DNA of 64,000 nt from Microbaculum sp051390635 (GTDB taxonomy: Bacteria; Pseudomonadota; Alphaproteobacteria; Rhizobiales; Tepidamorphaceae): assembly GCF_051390635.1 (NCBI RefSeq), contig NZ_JBPODT010000003.1, positions 248,001 through 312,000 on the forward strand, written 5' to 3'. Of the stretch, positions 43,107-50,696 are shown piece by piece; position 1 is the first letter of the stretch, and each line of letters starts with the position of its first letter. The notes beneath the pieces are model-generated. The model saw only the letters and a program-made list of their open reading frames with translations. It was not told the DNA's origin and did not search any database. A program made the translations under genes and the position numbers.

Positions 43107-44255
43107 TCAGCCTTTTAGCGCCTGCTCCAGATCGGCGATCAGGTCGGTCGCCGATTCCAAGCCGACGGAGAGCCGCAACAGGGTATCGGCTACGGTGCTT
43201 TCCGGACTTTCGACTGAACGGCGGTGCTCGATCAGGCTTTCCACCCCGCCCAGCGACGTGGCCGGCACGAAAACCCCGGTTCGCGTCGCGACGGCCCTGG
43301 CCGTATCGATGTCGCCGTCGACCAGGATCGACAGCATGCCGCCGAAGCCGCCGGTCATCTGTCTCGCCGCGATCGCATGGCCGGGATGGCTGTCGAGGCC
43401 GGGATAGAGCACGCCCGCCACGCGCGGGTGCCCCTCGAAATGCCGCGCGATCGCCAGCGCGGTCTCCGACTGGCGGGCGAAGCGGACGAACAGCGTGCGC
43501 ATGCCGCGGATCAGGAGCCAGGCCTCGAAGCCGCCCAGCACCCCGCCGGTCAGGTTGCGGACGGCATGGATATCGGCCCAGCGCGCGTCGTCCTTGGCCG
43601 TCACCAGCACGCCGGCGGTCAGGTCGGAATGGCCGTTCAGGTACTTCGTCGCCGAATGCATGACGATATCGGCGCCGAGCGAAATGGCCTGGGTCGTCGG
43701 CGGCGGTGCGCAGGTGGAGTCGACGCCGAGGATGGCGCCGGCCGAATGCGCCGCCTCCGCGGCGAAGGCGATATCCATCACGTCCCAGGTCGGGTTGGCC
43801 GGCGTCTCCACCCAGACGAGTTCGGTCTGTCCCGGCCTGACCAGCGCCTTGAGCGTTTGCGGATCGGTCTGGTCGTAGAGGTCGAGCGAGAGGCGTCCGC
43901 GTTCCACCAGGCGCCTGAGCCAGGCCTGCGCGGCGTAGTACATGACTCGCGGCGCCACCACGTGGGCGCCTGGCGCAAGTGTCTCGGTCAGGGCGGCGAA
44001 GGCAGCAAGGCCCGAACCGAATACCCGGGCCCCGGCGCCGCCTTCGAGCGTCGCAACGATGTCCTCGGCGTGGGCGAGCGTCGGGGCGCTGTCCCGGCTG
44101 TAGATGTGCGGGCCGATCAGCGCGTAGTCCGTGTCGCGGGCGAATGTCGAGGCGCTGTGCAGCGGCGGGACGACCGCGCCGGTCTCCCGGTCGATGCGCC
44201 CGAGCGCCTGGGCCGCGAGCGTTTCGGGGTCCAGGTGGTTCTTGCTGGATGTCAT
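43107..44255 (-). CDS. Cys/Met metabolism PLP-dependent enzyme (cystathionine gamma-synthase/beta-lyase family)
   Basis: A 382-residue aminotransferase-like lyase of the trans-sulfuration family. The PLP lysine is in HSATKYLNGHSD; other family blocks are TDYALIGPHIYSRDSAPTLA, VETPANPTWDVMD and ATSLGGVESLIEHR near the C-terminus. It may cleave cystathionine or act in methionine or cysteine metabolism; the exact reaction cannot be told. The ATG at 44253-44255 starts a family-length protein. The gene diverges from the DUF1194 gene. Confidence 0.9.
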   Translation of the reverse strand: MTSSKNHLDPETLAAQALGRIDRETGAVVPPLHSASTFARDTDYALIGPHIYSRDSAPTLAHAEDIVATLEGGAGARVFGSGLAAFAALTETLAPGAHVVAPRVMYYAAQAWLRRLVERGRLSLDLYDQTDPQTLKALVRPGQTELVWVETPANPTWDVMDIAFAAEAAHSAGAILGVDSTCAPPPTTQAISLGADIVMHSATKYLNGHSDLTAGVLVTAKDDARWADIHAVRNLTGGVLGGFEAWLLIRGMRTLFVRFARQSETALAIARHFEGHPRVAGVLYPGLDSHPGHAIAARQMTGGFGGMLSILVDGDIDTARAVATRTGVFVPATSLGGVESLIEHRRSVESPESTVADTLLRLSVGLESATDLIADLEQALKG

Positions 44256-44370
44256 GGCGATGTCCGGCTCGGTTCTGTCGCAACGGAGCCGAGCCCAAGC
44301 CGGGCCTCCGGTCAAGCCCTCTGTGGCGCGGAGTGGCCAGGTGGTGCCCGGTCGTGTCACTGTTCTGGCC

Positions 44371-45189
44371 ATGCGGACCGGACTCATTGCCGTGGCGGCG
44401 GTCGTTCTGGGGGCAAGCCTCGTGCCCGGCCCGCCGGCACGCGCCGAAACCAGGGTCGATCTGGAACTGGTGCTTGCGATCGATGCGTCGGCCAGCGTCG
44501 ATCCCGGCGAGTTCTCGCTGCAGGTCGGCGGTGTCGCCAGCGCCATCCGCGACCGGGACGTGCTCGACGCGATCGCGTCGGGACCGATCGGACGCATCGC
44601 CATTGCCGCGATCGTCTGGGCGGATGCGAGCCTGCCGAAACACGCCGGAGACTGGCACGTCATCGAGGGGCCGTCCGATGCGGAGACGTTCGCGCGCCAC
44701 ATCGAGGCCTTTCCGCGCCTCATCAGCGGCGGCACCGGCCTCGGCTCCGGAATCGCCGAGGCGATGCGCCTGATGGAGCGCAACGGCATCTCTGGCGTTC
44801 GCCGGGTCGTCGACGTTTCCGGGGACGGGATCGAGACGCCGCCGCGGGAGAACGTGCTGCTTCTCGCCGATGCGCGCGGCATGGCGCTCGGCCGCGGCAT
44901 CACGGTCAACGGCCTTGCGATCCTCAACGATGTACCCGATCTCGACGACTACTACCGCGACGAGGTGATCGTCGGTGCGCACGCCTTTGTCATGGTCGCC
45001 CGCGACTACGACGATTTCGCCGAGGCATTCCGGCGCAAGCTGTTGCGCGAGATCGAGGAGCGCCCGCCCGTATCCCGCCGCGAGCGCGGTGATCCGCCCG
45101 ATGAAACCGTGTACCTGCGACCTCGGGGCCCCGCGCGCGAGCCTATCCTTGTGGGGCGAACTGGCGATAGCATCGATCGGCCAGAGTGA
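44371..45189 (+). CDS. DUF1194 protein, exported VWA-like domain
   Basis: A 272-residue protein with an N-terminal signal peptide (GLIAVAAVVLGASLVPGPPARA) and a von Willebrand A-like fold starting LVLAIDASASVDPGEF, where DASAS is the metal-binding (MIDAS) motif. The fold continues with GGTGLGSGIAEAMRLME and VVDVSGDGIE. The DUF1194 group has no known function. The C-terminal 45 residues are charged. Its stop overlaps the GTG of the prim-pol gene (GTGA), an odd pairing of an exported protein with a nucleic-acid enzyme. Confidence 0.88.
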   Translation: MRTGLIAVAAVVLGASLVPGPPARAETRVDLELVLAIDASASVDPGEFSLQVGGVASAIRDRDVLDAIASGPIGRIAIAAIVWADASLPKHAGDWHVIEGPSDAETFARHIEAFPRLISGGTGLGSGIAEAMRLMERNGISGVRRVVDVSGDGIETPPRENVLLLADARGMALGRGITVNGLAILNDVPDLDDYYRDEVIVGAHAFVMVARDYDDFAEAFRRKLLREIEERPPVSRRERGDPPDETVYLRPRGPAREPILVGRTGDSIDRPE

Positions 45190-45995
45190 GCGACACCATG
45201 GCGAAACCGGACGATCCCAAACCGACGCCCGCCTTCCAGGCTGCCGAACGCTATCGTGCGCGCGGCTGGTCGGTCCTGCCGGTCCGGCCGCGCGAGAAGC
45301 GGCCGCTGGTCAAATGGGAAGCCCTGCAGACGACGCCGCCCACCAGGGAGCAGGTCGCGGGCTGGTATCGCCGCTGGCCGGACGCCAATGTCGGTATCGT
45401 CACCGGCGAGATATCGAACCTGATCGTGATCGACGTCGATCCGAAGCATGGCGGCGGCGATTCGCTGGAACGCCTCGAGCGCCGCCACGGGCCGATGCCG
45501 GCGACGGTCGAGGCGATCAGCGGCGGCGGCGGGCGCCACCTGTATTTCGCGCATCCGGGGATGCGGCTTCGAAACCGCGCGGGCCTTGAACCGGGCATCG
45601 ATCTGCGTGGCGACGGCGGCTATATCGTCGCCCCGCCGTCGATCCACCCCTCCGGCAACCCGTATGTCTGGCGCAAGGGCCATTCGCCCGACGAGATCTC
45701 GCCGGCGCCGTTGCCACGCTGGCTCTACGGCGCCCTGACCGGCGCGCGCGTCGGCCGCTCGGTCGCCGACTGGCGCCGGCTCGTGCGCGAGGGCGTGAAC
45801 GAAGGCGAGCGCAACGCGACGATCGCGTCGCTGACCGGCCATCTGCTCTGGCACGGCGTCGATCCGGATGTGGCGCTGGAACTCATGCTCGCCTGGAACC
45901 GGATGCGCTGCAGCCCACCGCTCGACGATCCCGAGGTGGCGCAGGTCGTCAACAGCATCACCGGGCTGCATGAAGAGCCGGCCGGACCGCCCTGA
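45186..45995 (+). CDS. Bifunctional DNA primase/polymerase (prim-pol) N-terminal domain protein
   Basis: A 269-residue protein consisting almost only of the prim-pol (AEP) domain. Features are RGWSVLPVRPREKRPLVKWE, GIVTGEISNLIVIDVDPKHG with the catalytic DxD, the Gly-rich GGGGRHLYFAHPG with its His, and GIDLRGDGGYIVAPPS. These domains usually lie at the start of phage or plasmid primase-helicases; here there is no helicase and only a short helical tail that resembles the linker RepA/PriCT-like segment (EGERNATIASLTGHLLW). The GTG at 45186 overlaps the stop of DUF1194; the ATG at 45198 is the alternative start. It may be a remnant of an old plasmid or phage or a domesticated polymerase. Confidence 0.85.
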   Translation: MSDTMAKPDDPKPTPAFQAAERYRARGWSVLPVRPREKRPLVKWEALQTTPPTREQVAGWYRRWPDANVGIVTGEISNLIVIDVDPKHGGGDSLERLERRHGPMPATVEAISGGGGRHLYFAHPGMRLRNRAGLEPGIDLRGDGGYIVAPPSIHPSGNPYVWRKGHSPDEISPAPLPRWLYGALTGARVGRSVADWRRLVREGVNEGERNATIASLTGHLLWHGVDPDVALELMLAWNRMRCSPPLDDPEVAQVVNSITGLHEEPAGPP

Positions 45996-46130
45996 TCTCT
46001 CTGGATTCCAGCGATCTCAGGCCTTCGACGGAGAAGGCGCCGATCGCCTAAGATGACAGCGTTCGGACGGTTCGTGGCATGTTCAGTTGGCAGGAGCGCC
46101 CGCAACGCACGGTCGGCGATGTCGATCCGG

Positions 46131-47561
46131 TCAGTCGGTGTCCTCGTAGCGAACGATATCGTCTTCCTCCAGATAGTCGCCTGTCTGCACTTCGATGATG
46201 TGCACGGGCTCCTCTCCTGGATTCTCGAGGCGATGGCGTGAGCCCGCCGGGATATGGATGCAGGTATTCGCCGGCAGTATCTTGCATGCGCCGTCAAGGG
46301 CGGCGCGGACTGTGCCGCGAGCGACGATCCAATGCTCCACCCGGTGCCGGTGCGTTTGCAGCGACAGCCGCTCGCCCGGCTTGACGACGATTTCCTTGAC
46401 CTGGAACCCGTCGCCGCGGCCGATGACCCGGTACCAGCCCCAGTGCCTGATGACCCGGTCATGGGGGGCGATGTCGCTCTTGCCGGCGCTGGCGCCGGCG
46501 CCGGCGCGCGTGGCGACGATATCCTTGACCTTGTCCGCCTCCGCGCGCGGCGCCACGAAGACGGCGCCGTGGCTGGCGGCCACCACCATGTCCCTGAGGC
46601 CTTGCGCCACGAGGGCGGGACCGTCGCTGAAGGCGAGGGAACCGACGCAATCGACGAGGTCCACCGGACCTTCGATCACGTTTCCGCCTTCTGCCTGGTT
46701 GCTGCGGGCCTCGTAGAGCGCGGTCCATGAGCCGATATCGGACCATCCCATCGATACGGGGACGACGGCGACCTTGTCTCCGAGCCGCTCCGCGAACGCG
46801 TGGTCGAAGGAAATCGCCTCGAGCCGCGCATAGGCTTCGCGATCGAGATGCAGGAAATCGCTGTCCTCGCTGGCCTTGTCGCAGGATGCCCGGCATGCCG
46901 CCACCATCCCGGGATGCAGCGTCTCGGCCTGGTCTAGAAGCGCGGCCGGATCGAACAGGAATATCCCGGCGTTCCAGAGGAAATTTCCCGACGCGACGAA
47001 GGTTTCCGCGGTCGCTTCGTCGGGCTTCTCGTGGAAGCTACGTGCGCGAAAGACATTGTCGGCGCCGGCCGGCGAATCTCCGCGCTCGATATAGCCATAG
47101 CGGGGCGCCGGGTGCGTCGGGCCGATGCCAAATGTCACGAGATATCCGGCCCTGGCCGCCGGCATCGCGCGGGCGATCGCGGCGTGGAACGCGGCCGTGT
47201 CGGCAATGACGTGGTCGGCGGGGGCCAGCAGAACGAGCCCGCCGGGGGAAAGCCGGGCCTGCGCCCGCAACGCCGCCACCAGCGCCGCCGGCGCGGTATC
47301 GCGGATCTCCGGCTCGAGGACGATCTCGGCGGCGCCCGAGGTCGTGCGCAGGTGCTCCGCGATCGCGAATCGGTCATCCCTATTGCCGAGGACGATCGTC
47401 TCGATCGGCATCGAAAATCCGTCGAGCCGGTCTACGGTCGATTGCAGCAGCGAGCGGTCGCCGGCAAGCGTCAGGAACGGCTTGGGACAGGACGACCGCG
47501 ACCAGGGCCACAGCCGTGCCCCGGCGCCGCCGCACATGATCGCGTGGACGAGGTCAGTCAA
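46131..47561 (-). CDS. manC: Mannose-1-phosphate guanylyltransferase / mannose-6-phosphate isomerase
   Basis: A bifunctional enzyme of 476 residues that makes GDP-mannose for polysaccharides. The N-terminal nucleotidyltransferase domain (to about residue 290) starts LTDLVHAIMCGGAGARLWPW and has SSCPKPFL, and the C-terminal cupin (about 330-470) carries the isomerase-type motif LQTHRHRVEHWIVARGTVR. No ATG exists at the expected place, so a TTG at 47561 is taken as start; it gives the family start MTDLVH. It is a single gene without other polysaccharide genes in view. Confidence 0.92.
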   Translation of the reverse strand: MTDLVHAIMCGGAGARLWPWSRSSCPKPFLTLAGDRSLLQSTVDRLDGFSMPIETIVLGNRDDRFAIAEHLRTTSGAAEIVLEPEIRDTAPAALVAALRAQARLSPGGLVLLAPADHVIADTAAFHAAIARAMPAARAGYLVTFGIGPTHPAPRYGYIERGDSPAGADNVFRARSFHEKPDEATAETFVASGNFLWNAGIFLFDPAALLDQAETLHPGMVAACRASCDKASEDSDFLHLDREAYARLEAISFDHAFAERLGDKVAVVPVSMGWSDIGSWTALYEARSNQAEGGNVIEGPVDLVDCVGSLAFSDGPALVAQGLRDMVVAASHGAVFVAPRAEADKVKDIVATRAGAGASAGKSDIAPHDRVIRHWGWYRVIGRGDGFQVKEIVVKPGERLSLQTHRHRVEHWIVARGTVRAALDGACKILPANTCIHIPAGSRHRLENPGEEPVHIIEVQTGDYLEEDDIVRYEDTD

Positions 47562-48030
47562 TGGACCTGTTTGCCCGAAGCCAAGAGAGTTCCCCCGAAT
47601 CTCGTCTCCAGCTATTCGCCGGTATGGTTGCCTGTCCGTATTTTTCAGTTTTCGAAGGGTGAAGTTTGTGTTTCGATTTCCGGACCGATTGTTGTGTTTC
47701 GTGCGTATACACGAGAATATTGTATAGCGCGTAGAAGTGCGAAGCTCAATGTCGCGGTTTGCTGGGGAATCTATTGGCCGTGCCGGGGGCGACTGCACGT
47801 CGATCAGGCTGAAGCCGCGATGCGCCAGTCTTTGTCGTGCCGGCCCGGTCTTCGTCGCGCCGGCATGAAACAGGCATCGGGTTTGTCGTCCGCACCCGGG
47901 GCCTGCCGCCGATCAATGGGAGTGCGCGGCACGGCGGCATCGTCGACTGCGGCTTACGCAAACGGCTATTCCGCCGGCGACGGCGCGCCGACGGCACAAT
48001 CCCGATCTTTGCTAAGTCTTCGGAGGGAAG
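47562..48030. other. Gap of about 470 bases left of the tRNA-His attachment copy
   Basis: No supported gene. An AT-rich part (47630-47745) probably contains the manC promoter. Frames crossing the right end only translate the tRNA-His fragment and are artefacts. Confidence 0.5.
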
Positions 48031-48078
48031 TGGTACAGCTGCCCCGGCTCGAACGGGGGACCTCCTGATCCACAATCA
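48031..48078 (-). repeat. Attachment site copy: 3' part of tRNA-His (48 bp)
   Basis: Begins with TGGTACAGCTGCCCCGGCTC on the plus strand and ends in CCACAATCA. It is identical to the CCA-end to anticodon-loop part of the intact tRNA-His at 61584-61631, and the sequences differ on both sides. The D arm and acceptor 5' strand are missing, so this copy is not a working tRNA. Confidence 0.92.
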
Positions 48079-48192
48079 AAAGGAATAGGTTTTTTCTCGA
48101 TGCCTGGCGGTTCTTATTTATCTCTAATTATTTGTAATAAAGAGAAAAAAGACTAGTCTGATTTCTGTCGCTTCCCGGCGATTGCCGTTTCA

Positions 48193-48215
48193 GTGGCGAC
48201 ATGGTGGCGACACGG
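48193..48215 (+). repeat. 23-bp motif inside the left end of the element
   Basis: Starts GTGGCGACATGGTGGCGACA and continues CGG; it is itself two copies of GTGGCGACA spaced by TG. The same 23 bases in the same orientation are found at 61497-61519 near the right end. Repeats of this kind near both attachment sites are usual for integrase arm-binding sites. It lies 23 bases before the integrase start. Confidence 0.75.
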
Positions 48216-48237
48216 CGGAAATCAGGAGAGTGAAACC

Positions 48238-49521
48238 ATGCCGACTGCACGTCTGACGAAGCGCGTTGTGGACGGCCTCCAGCCCGACGACAAGCCGTAC
48301 ATTACCTATGACGTCGACCTGAAAGGCTTCGGAGTCCGGATCCTGCCAAGCGGCGTGAAGTCCTGGGTGGTCGAGTATCGACCGGGTGTCGGGCGAGGCG
48401 TTGCCAAAAAGCGAATGACGATCGGGTCGGTCGCGACATTGACCGCAGACGAGGCACGCAACGCCGCGCGGGACATTCTAGCTTCGGTGAGGCTCGGTTC
48501 CGATCCCCTGGGAGAGCGGGCCAAGGCACGCGACGCGGCAACGGTTTCAGATCTGATTGACCAGTTCCTGTCCGATCACGTGGAGCCCAAGCGCAAGCCG
48601 AAGACGGCCGAGCTGTACCGGCATGTTCTCAATGCCTACGTCCGCCCGGTGGTCGGGAAGCGAAAAGCGGTCGACGTTACCAAGGCGAATATCGCCAAGC
48701 TGCATCATGATCTGCGCGACCGGCCGTATCTCGCCAATCGCACGATCGCAGTGGTTGGGTCGATGTACAGCTGGGCGGGCAAGAGAGGTCTGATCCCGGA
48801 CAACTATAATCCCGCAAACAAGGTCGAGAAGTTCAAGGAGGATCGAAGAGAGCGCTTCTTGTCGGTCGAGGAGCTCGAACGGCTGGGTGCCGCGATCAGA
48901 GAAGCGGAGAGCGTCGGCATTGAGTGGACGGTCGACGAGTCAAAGCCGACCGCGAAGCACGCTTCCAAGCCCGGGAACCGGCGCGTCGTAATCTCACCGC
49001 ATGTCGCTGCAGCCTTCCGCTTGCTGCTGTTTACTGGCGCCCGCCTGAGAGAGATCCTGCATCTTCGGTGGGAATGGGTCGACATGGAGCGCGGTCTGTT
49101 GCTGCTCCCCGACAGCAAGAGTGGGCGCAAGGCGATTGTTCTGAGCGCACCTGCCGTCCAGATACTCTCGGAATTGCCGCGCGTCGGAGACTACGTGATT
49201 GCGGGGGATAGGGCCGACAAGCCGCGTTCCGATCTAAAACGCCCATGGGCCGCGATCCAGCGACGCGCCGGGCTCGATGGCGTGCGTCTCCACGACCTGC
49301 GCCACACATACGCCTCCGTCGGTGCCGGTTCTGGACTGGGATTGCCGGTCATCGGTAAACTTCTCGGACATACCCAGGTGTCGACCACTCAGCGCTATGC
49401 CCATCTCGACAACGATCCGCTAAAGCGGGCCACCGACACGATCGGTGCCACGATCGCGACCGCGCTGGGGGATGGCACGGCATCGGGCAACGTGGTCGGT
49501 TTAAAAAACGCGAAGCGCTAG
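48238..49521 (+). CDS. int: Tyrosine-type integrase, P4/DUF4102 family
   Basis: A 427-residue site-specific recombinase. The N-terminal DUF4102 arm-binding domain (residues 1-90, with YDVDLKGFGVRILPSGVKSW) is followed by a SAM-like core-binding domain (about 100-200) and the catalytic domain. Active-site residues: Arg in FTGARLREIL, Lys in PDSKSGRKA, HDLRHTYAS, LLGHTQ, and Tyr in STTQRYAHL. Integrases of this family typically use tRNA 3' ends, in keeping with the tRNA-His site. The ATG at 48238 follows AGGAGAG, 160 bases from the attachment copy. Confidence 0.95.
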   Translation: MPTARLTKRVVDGLQPDDKPYITYDVDLKGFGVRILPSGVKSWVVEYRPGVGRGVAKKRMTIGSVATLTADEARNAARDILASVRLGSDPLGERAKARDAATVSDLIDQFLSDHVEPKRKPKTAELYRHVLNAYVRPVVGKRKAVDVTKANIAKLHHDLRDRPYLANRTIAVVGSMYSWAGKRGLIPDNYNPANKVEKFKEDRRERFLSVEELERLGAAIREAESVGIEWTVDESKPTAKHASKPGNRRVVISPHVAAAFRLLLFTGARLREILHLRWEWVDMERGLLLLPDSKSGRKAIVLSAPAVQILSELPRVGDYVIAGDRADKPRSDLKRPWAAIQRRAGLDGVRLHDLRHTYASVGAGSGLGLPVIGKLLGHTQVSTTQRYAHLDNDPLKRATDTIGATIATALGDGTASGNVVGLKNAKR

Positions 49522-49626
49522 GCGTACGCAAACCCGTCTCCGTCAAGTGGTTGATTAGCAAAAGGGGACAATAATAAGTCGGAGTAGCAATACTGTATCA
49601 CATCGACATCCCGAGGAAATTCAACG

Positions 49627-49998
49627 TTAGCGGAAAGTCGCTTTCTTGATCGCGGCTTCTATGTCGAACTGTGATGCAGGTTTCAGAATGTAGGCCACAG
49701 CACCGGCCGCGAGACAGCACTCGCGAAGTCCTGGCTCGTCCAGTCCAGTAATTACGGCGACCGGGATCGGTGGCGTCGACCGTGCAAGCTTCCTCAGAGT
49801 TTCCAGTCCAGTCTGACCGGGCAAGTGGTGGTCCAGGATAACGCATGCCAGAGCCCGGGTGTGGACGGCAGCAAGTAAAGCTTCGCCCGACCCATAAGTA
49901 ACCGAGTCGTATCCGAGCGCACGAACCAGCCGGCTGAGCGCGCGTTGCACACCTTTGTCGTCATCAACGACAGCGATCAGATTTCGATCACAGATCAT
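49627..49998 (-). CDS. Stand-alone response regulator receiver protein
   Basis: A 123-residue receiver. The acidic pair is VVDDDKG, the phospho-acceptor Asp is in CVILDHHLPGQTG, and Lys lies in YILKPASQFD. It resembles the receiver of FixJ-type regulators but without a DNA-binding domain. It is encoded leftward, 59 bases after the LuxR-type regulator, and may be a phosphate sink or extra target of the same sensor kinase. Confidence 0.88.
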   Translation of the reverse strand: MICDRNLIAVVDDDKGVQRALSRLVRALGYDSVTYGSGEALLAAVHTRALACVILDHHLPGQTGLETLRKLARSTPPIPVAVITGLDEPGLRECCLAAGAVAYILKPASQFDIEAAIKKATFR

Positions 49999-50057
49999 TC
50001 TGAAAGCTTAGGCCTGCCGCGGGCGGATGGAAATTGGCCCGTGTGCCTATACGCGGC

Positions 50058-50696
50058 TCAGCCACTCCTGCTTTCGGCATCGAGTTCAACCATCGCGCGG
50101 ACAAGTTCCGCCAGAGACGGCATCTGCATTTTCCGCATCATACGGGCACGGTGAACCTTGATTGTCTTTACCGCGGTGCCGAGTTCCGCCGCGATTTGCT
50201 TGTTCTGCCGTCCGAGCACAACCCGGTCGAGCACCTGTCGCTCACGCGGCGTTAGCGTTTCGAGGCGAACCCGGAGATCGTCAGATGTCGAGATGGCCGT
50301 ACGAGTCGCATCATCAAACGCCAGAGCTTCCTCGACCGCTGATAGGAGGGTCGAAGCATCTACCGGCTTGGTCAGGAAGTCGACGGCGCCGGCCTTCATC
50401 GCGCGTACGCTCGCCGGAATGTCGCCTGTACCTGTTAGAAAAATGGCTGGCGGGCCAATCTCCATAGATGACAGGGATTCTTGGACCCCAAAGCCGTCAA
50501 TGCCCGGAAGATCTAGATCAATCAGTACGCATCCCGGTTCGCCCGGTTTGTACTCATCAAGAAAAGCTTCGGCACTTTCGTGGCAAATACAACAGTATCC
50601 TGCCGAGGAGAGCAGCCGGAAAAGGCTTTTCCGGATTGCCGGGTCATCGTCCACGATATACACCGTCGGCGGCGTTTCGGACATGGTGTCCCTCAC
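50058..50696 (-). CDS. Two-component response regulator, FixJ/LuxR type
   Basis: A 212-residue regulator. Receiver: VYIVDDDPAI, phospho-acceptor Asp in CVLIDLDLPGIDG, Thr in IFLTGTGD and Lys in FLTKPVD. The C-terminal GerE/LuxR helix-turn-helix (LTPRERQVLDRVVLGRQNKQ, then KTIKVHRARMM) binds DNA. The start overlaps the sensor kinase stop (GTGA at 50693-50696), so the pair is co-translated; the ATG at 50684 is another possible start. It is the probable activator of the divergent sulfatase genes. Confidence 0.93.
   Translation of the reverse strand: MRDTMSETPPTVYIVDDDPAIRKSLFRLLSSAGYCCICHESAEAFLDEYKPGEPGCVLIDLDLPGIDGFGVQESLSSMEIGPPAIFLTGTGDIPASVRAMKAGAVDFLTKPVDASTLLSAVEEALAFDDATRTAISTSDDLRVRLETLTPRERQVLDRVVLGRQNKQIAAELGTAVKTIKVHRARMMRKMQMPSLAELVRAMVELDAESRSG

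Noticed and set aside
47837..48088. Open frame ending APARTGDLLIHNQ
   Set aside because: This is a known artefact from translating the antisense of tRNA-His; the frame at 61405-61641 is the same artefact.
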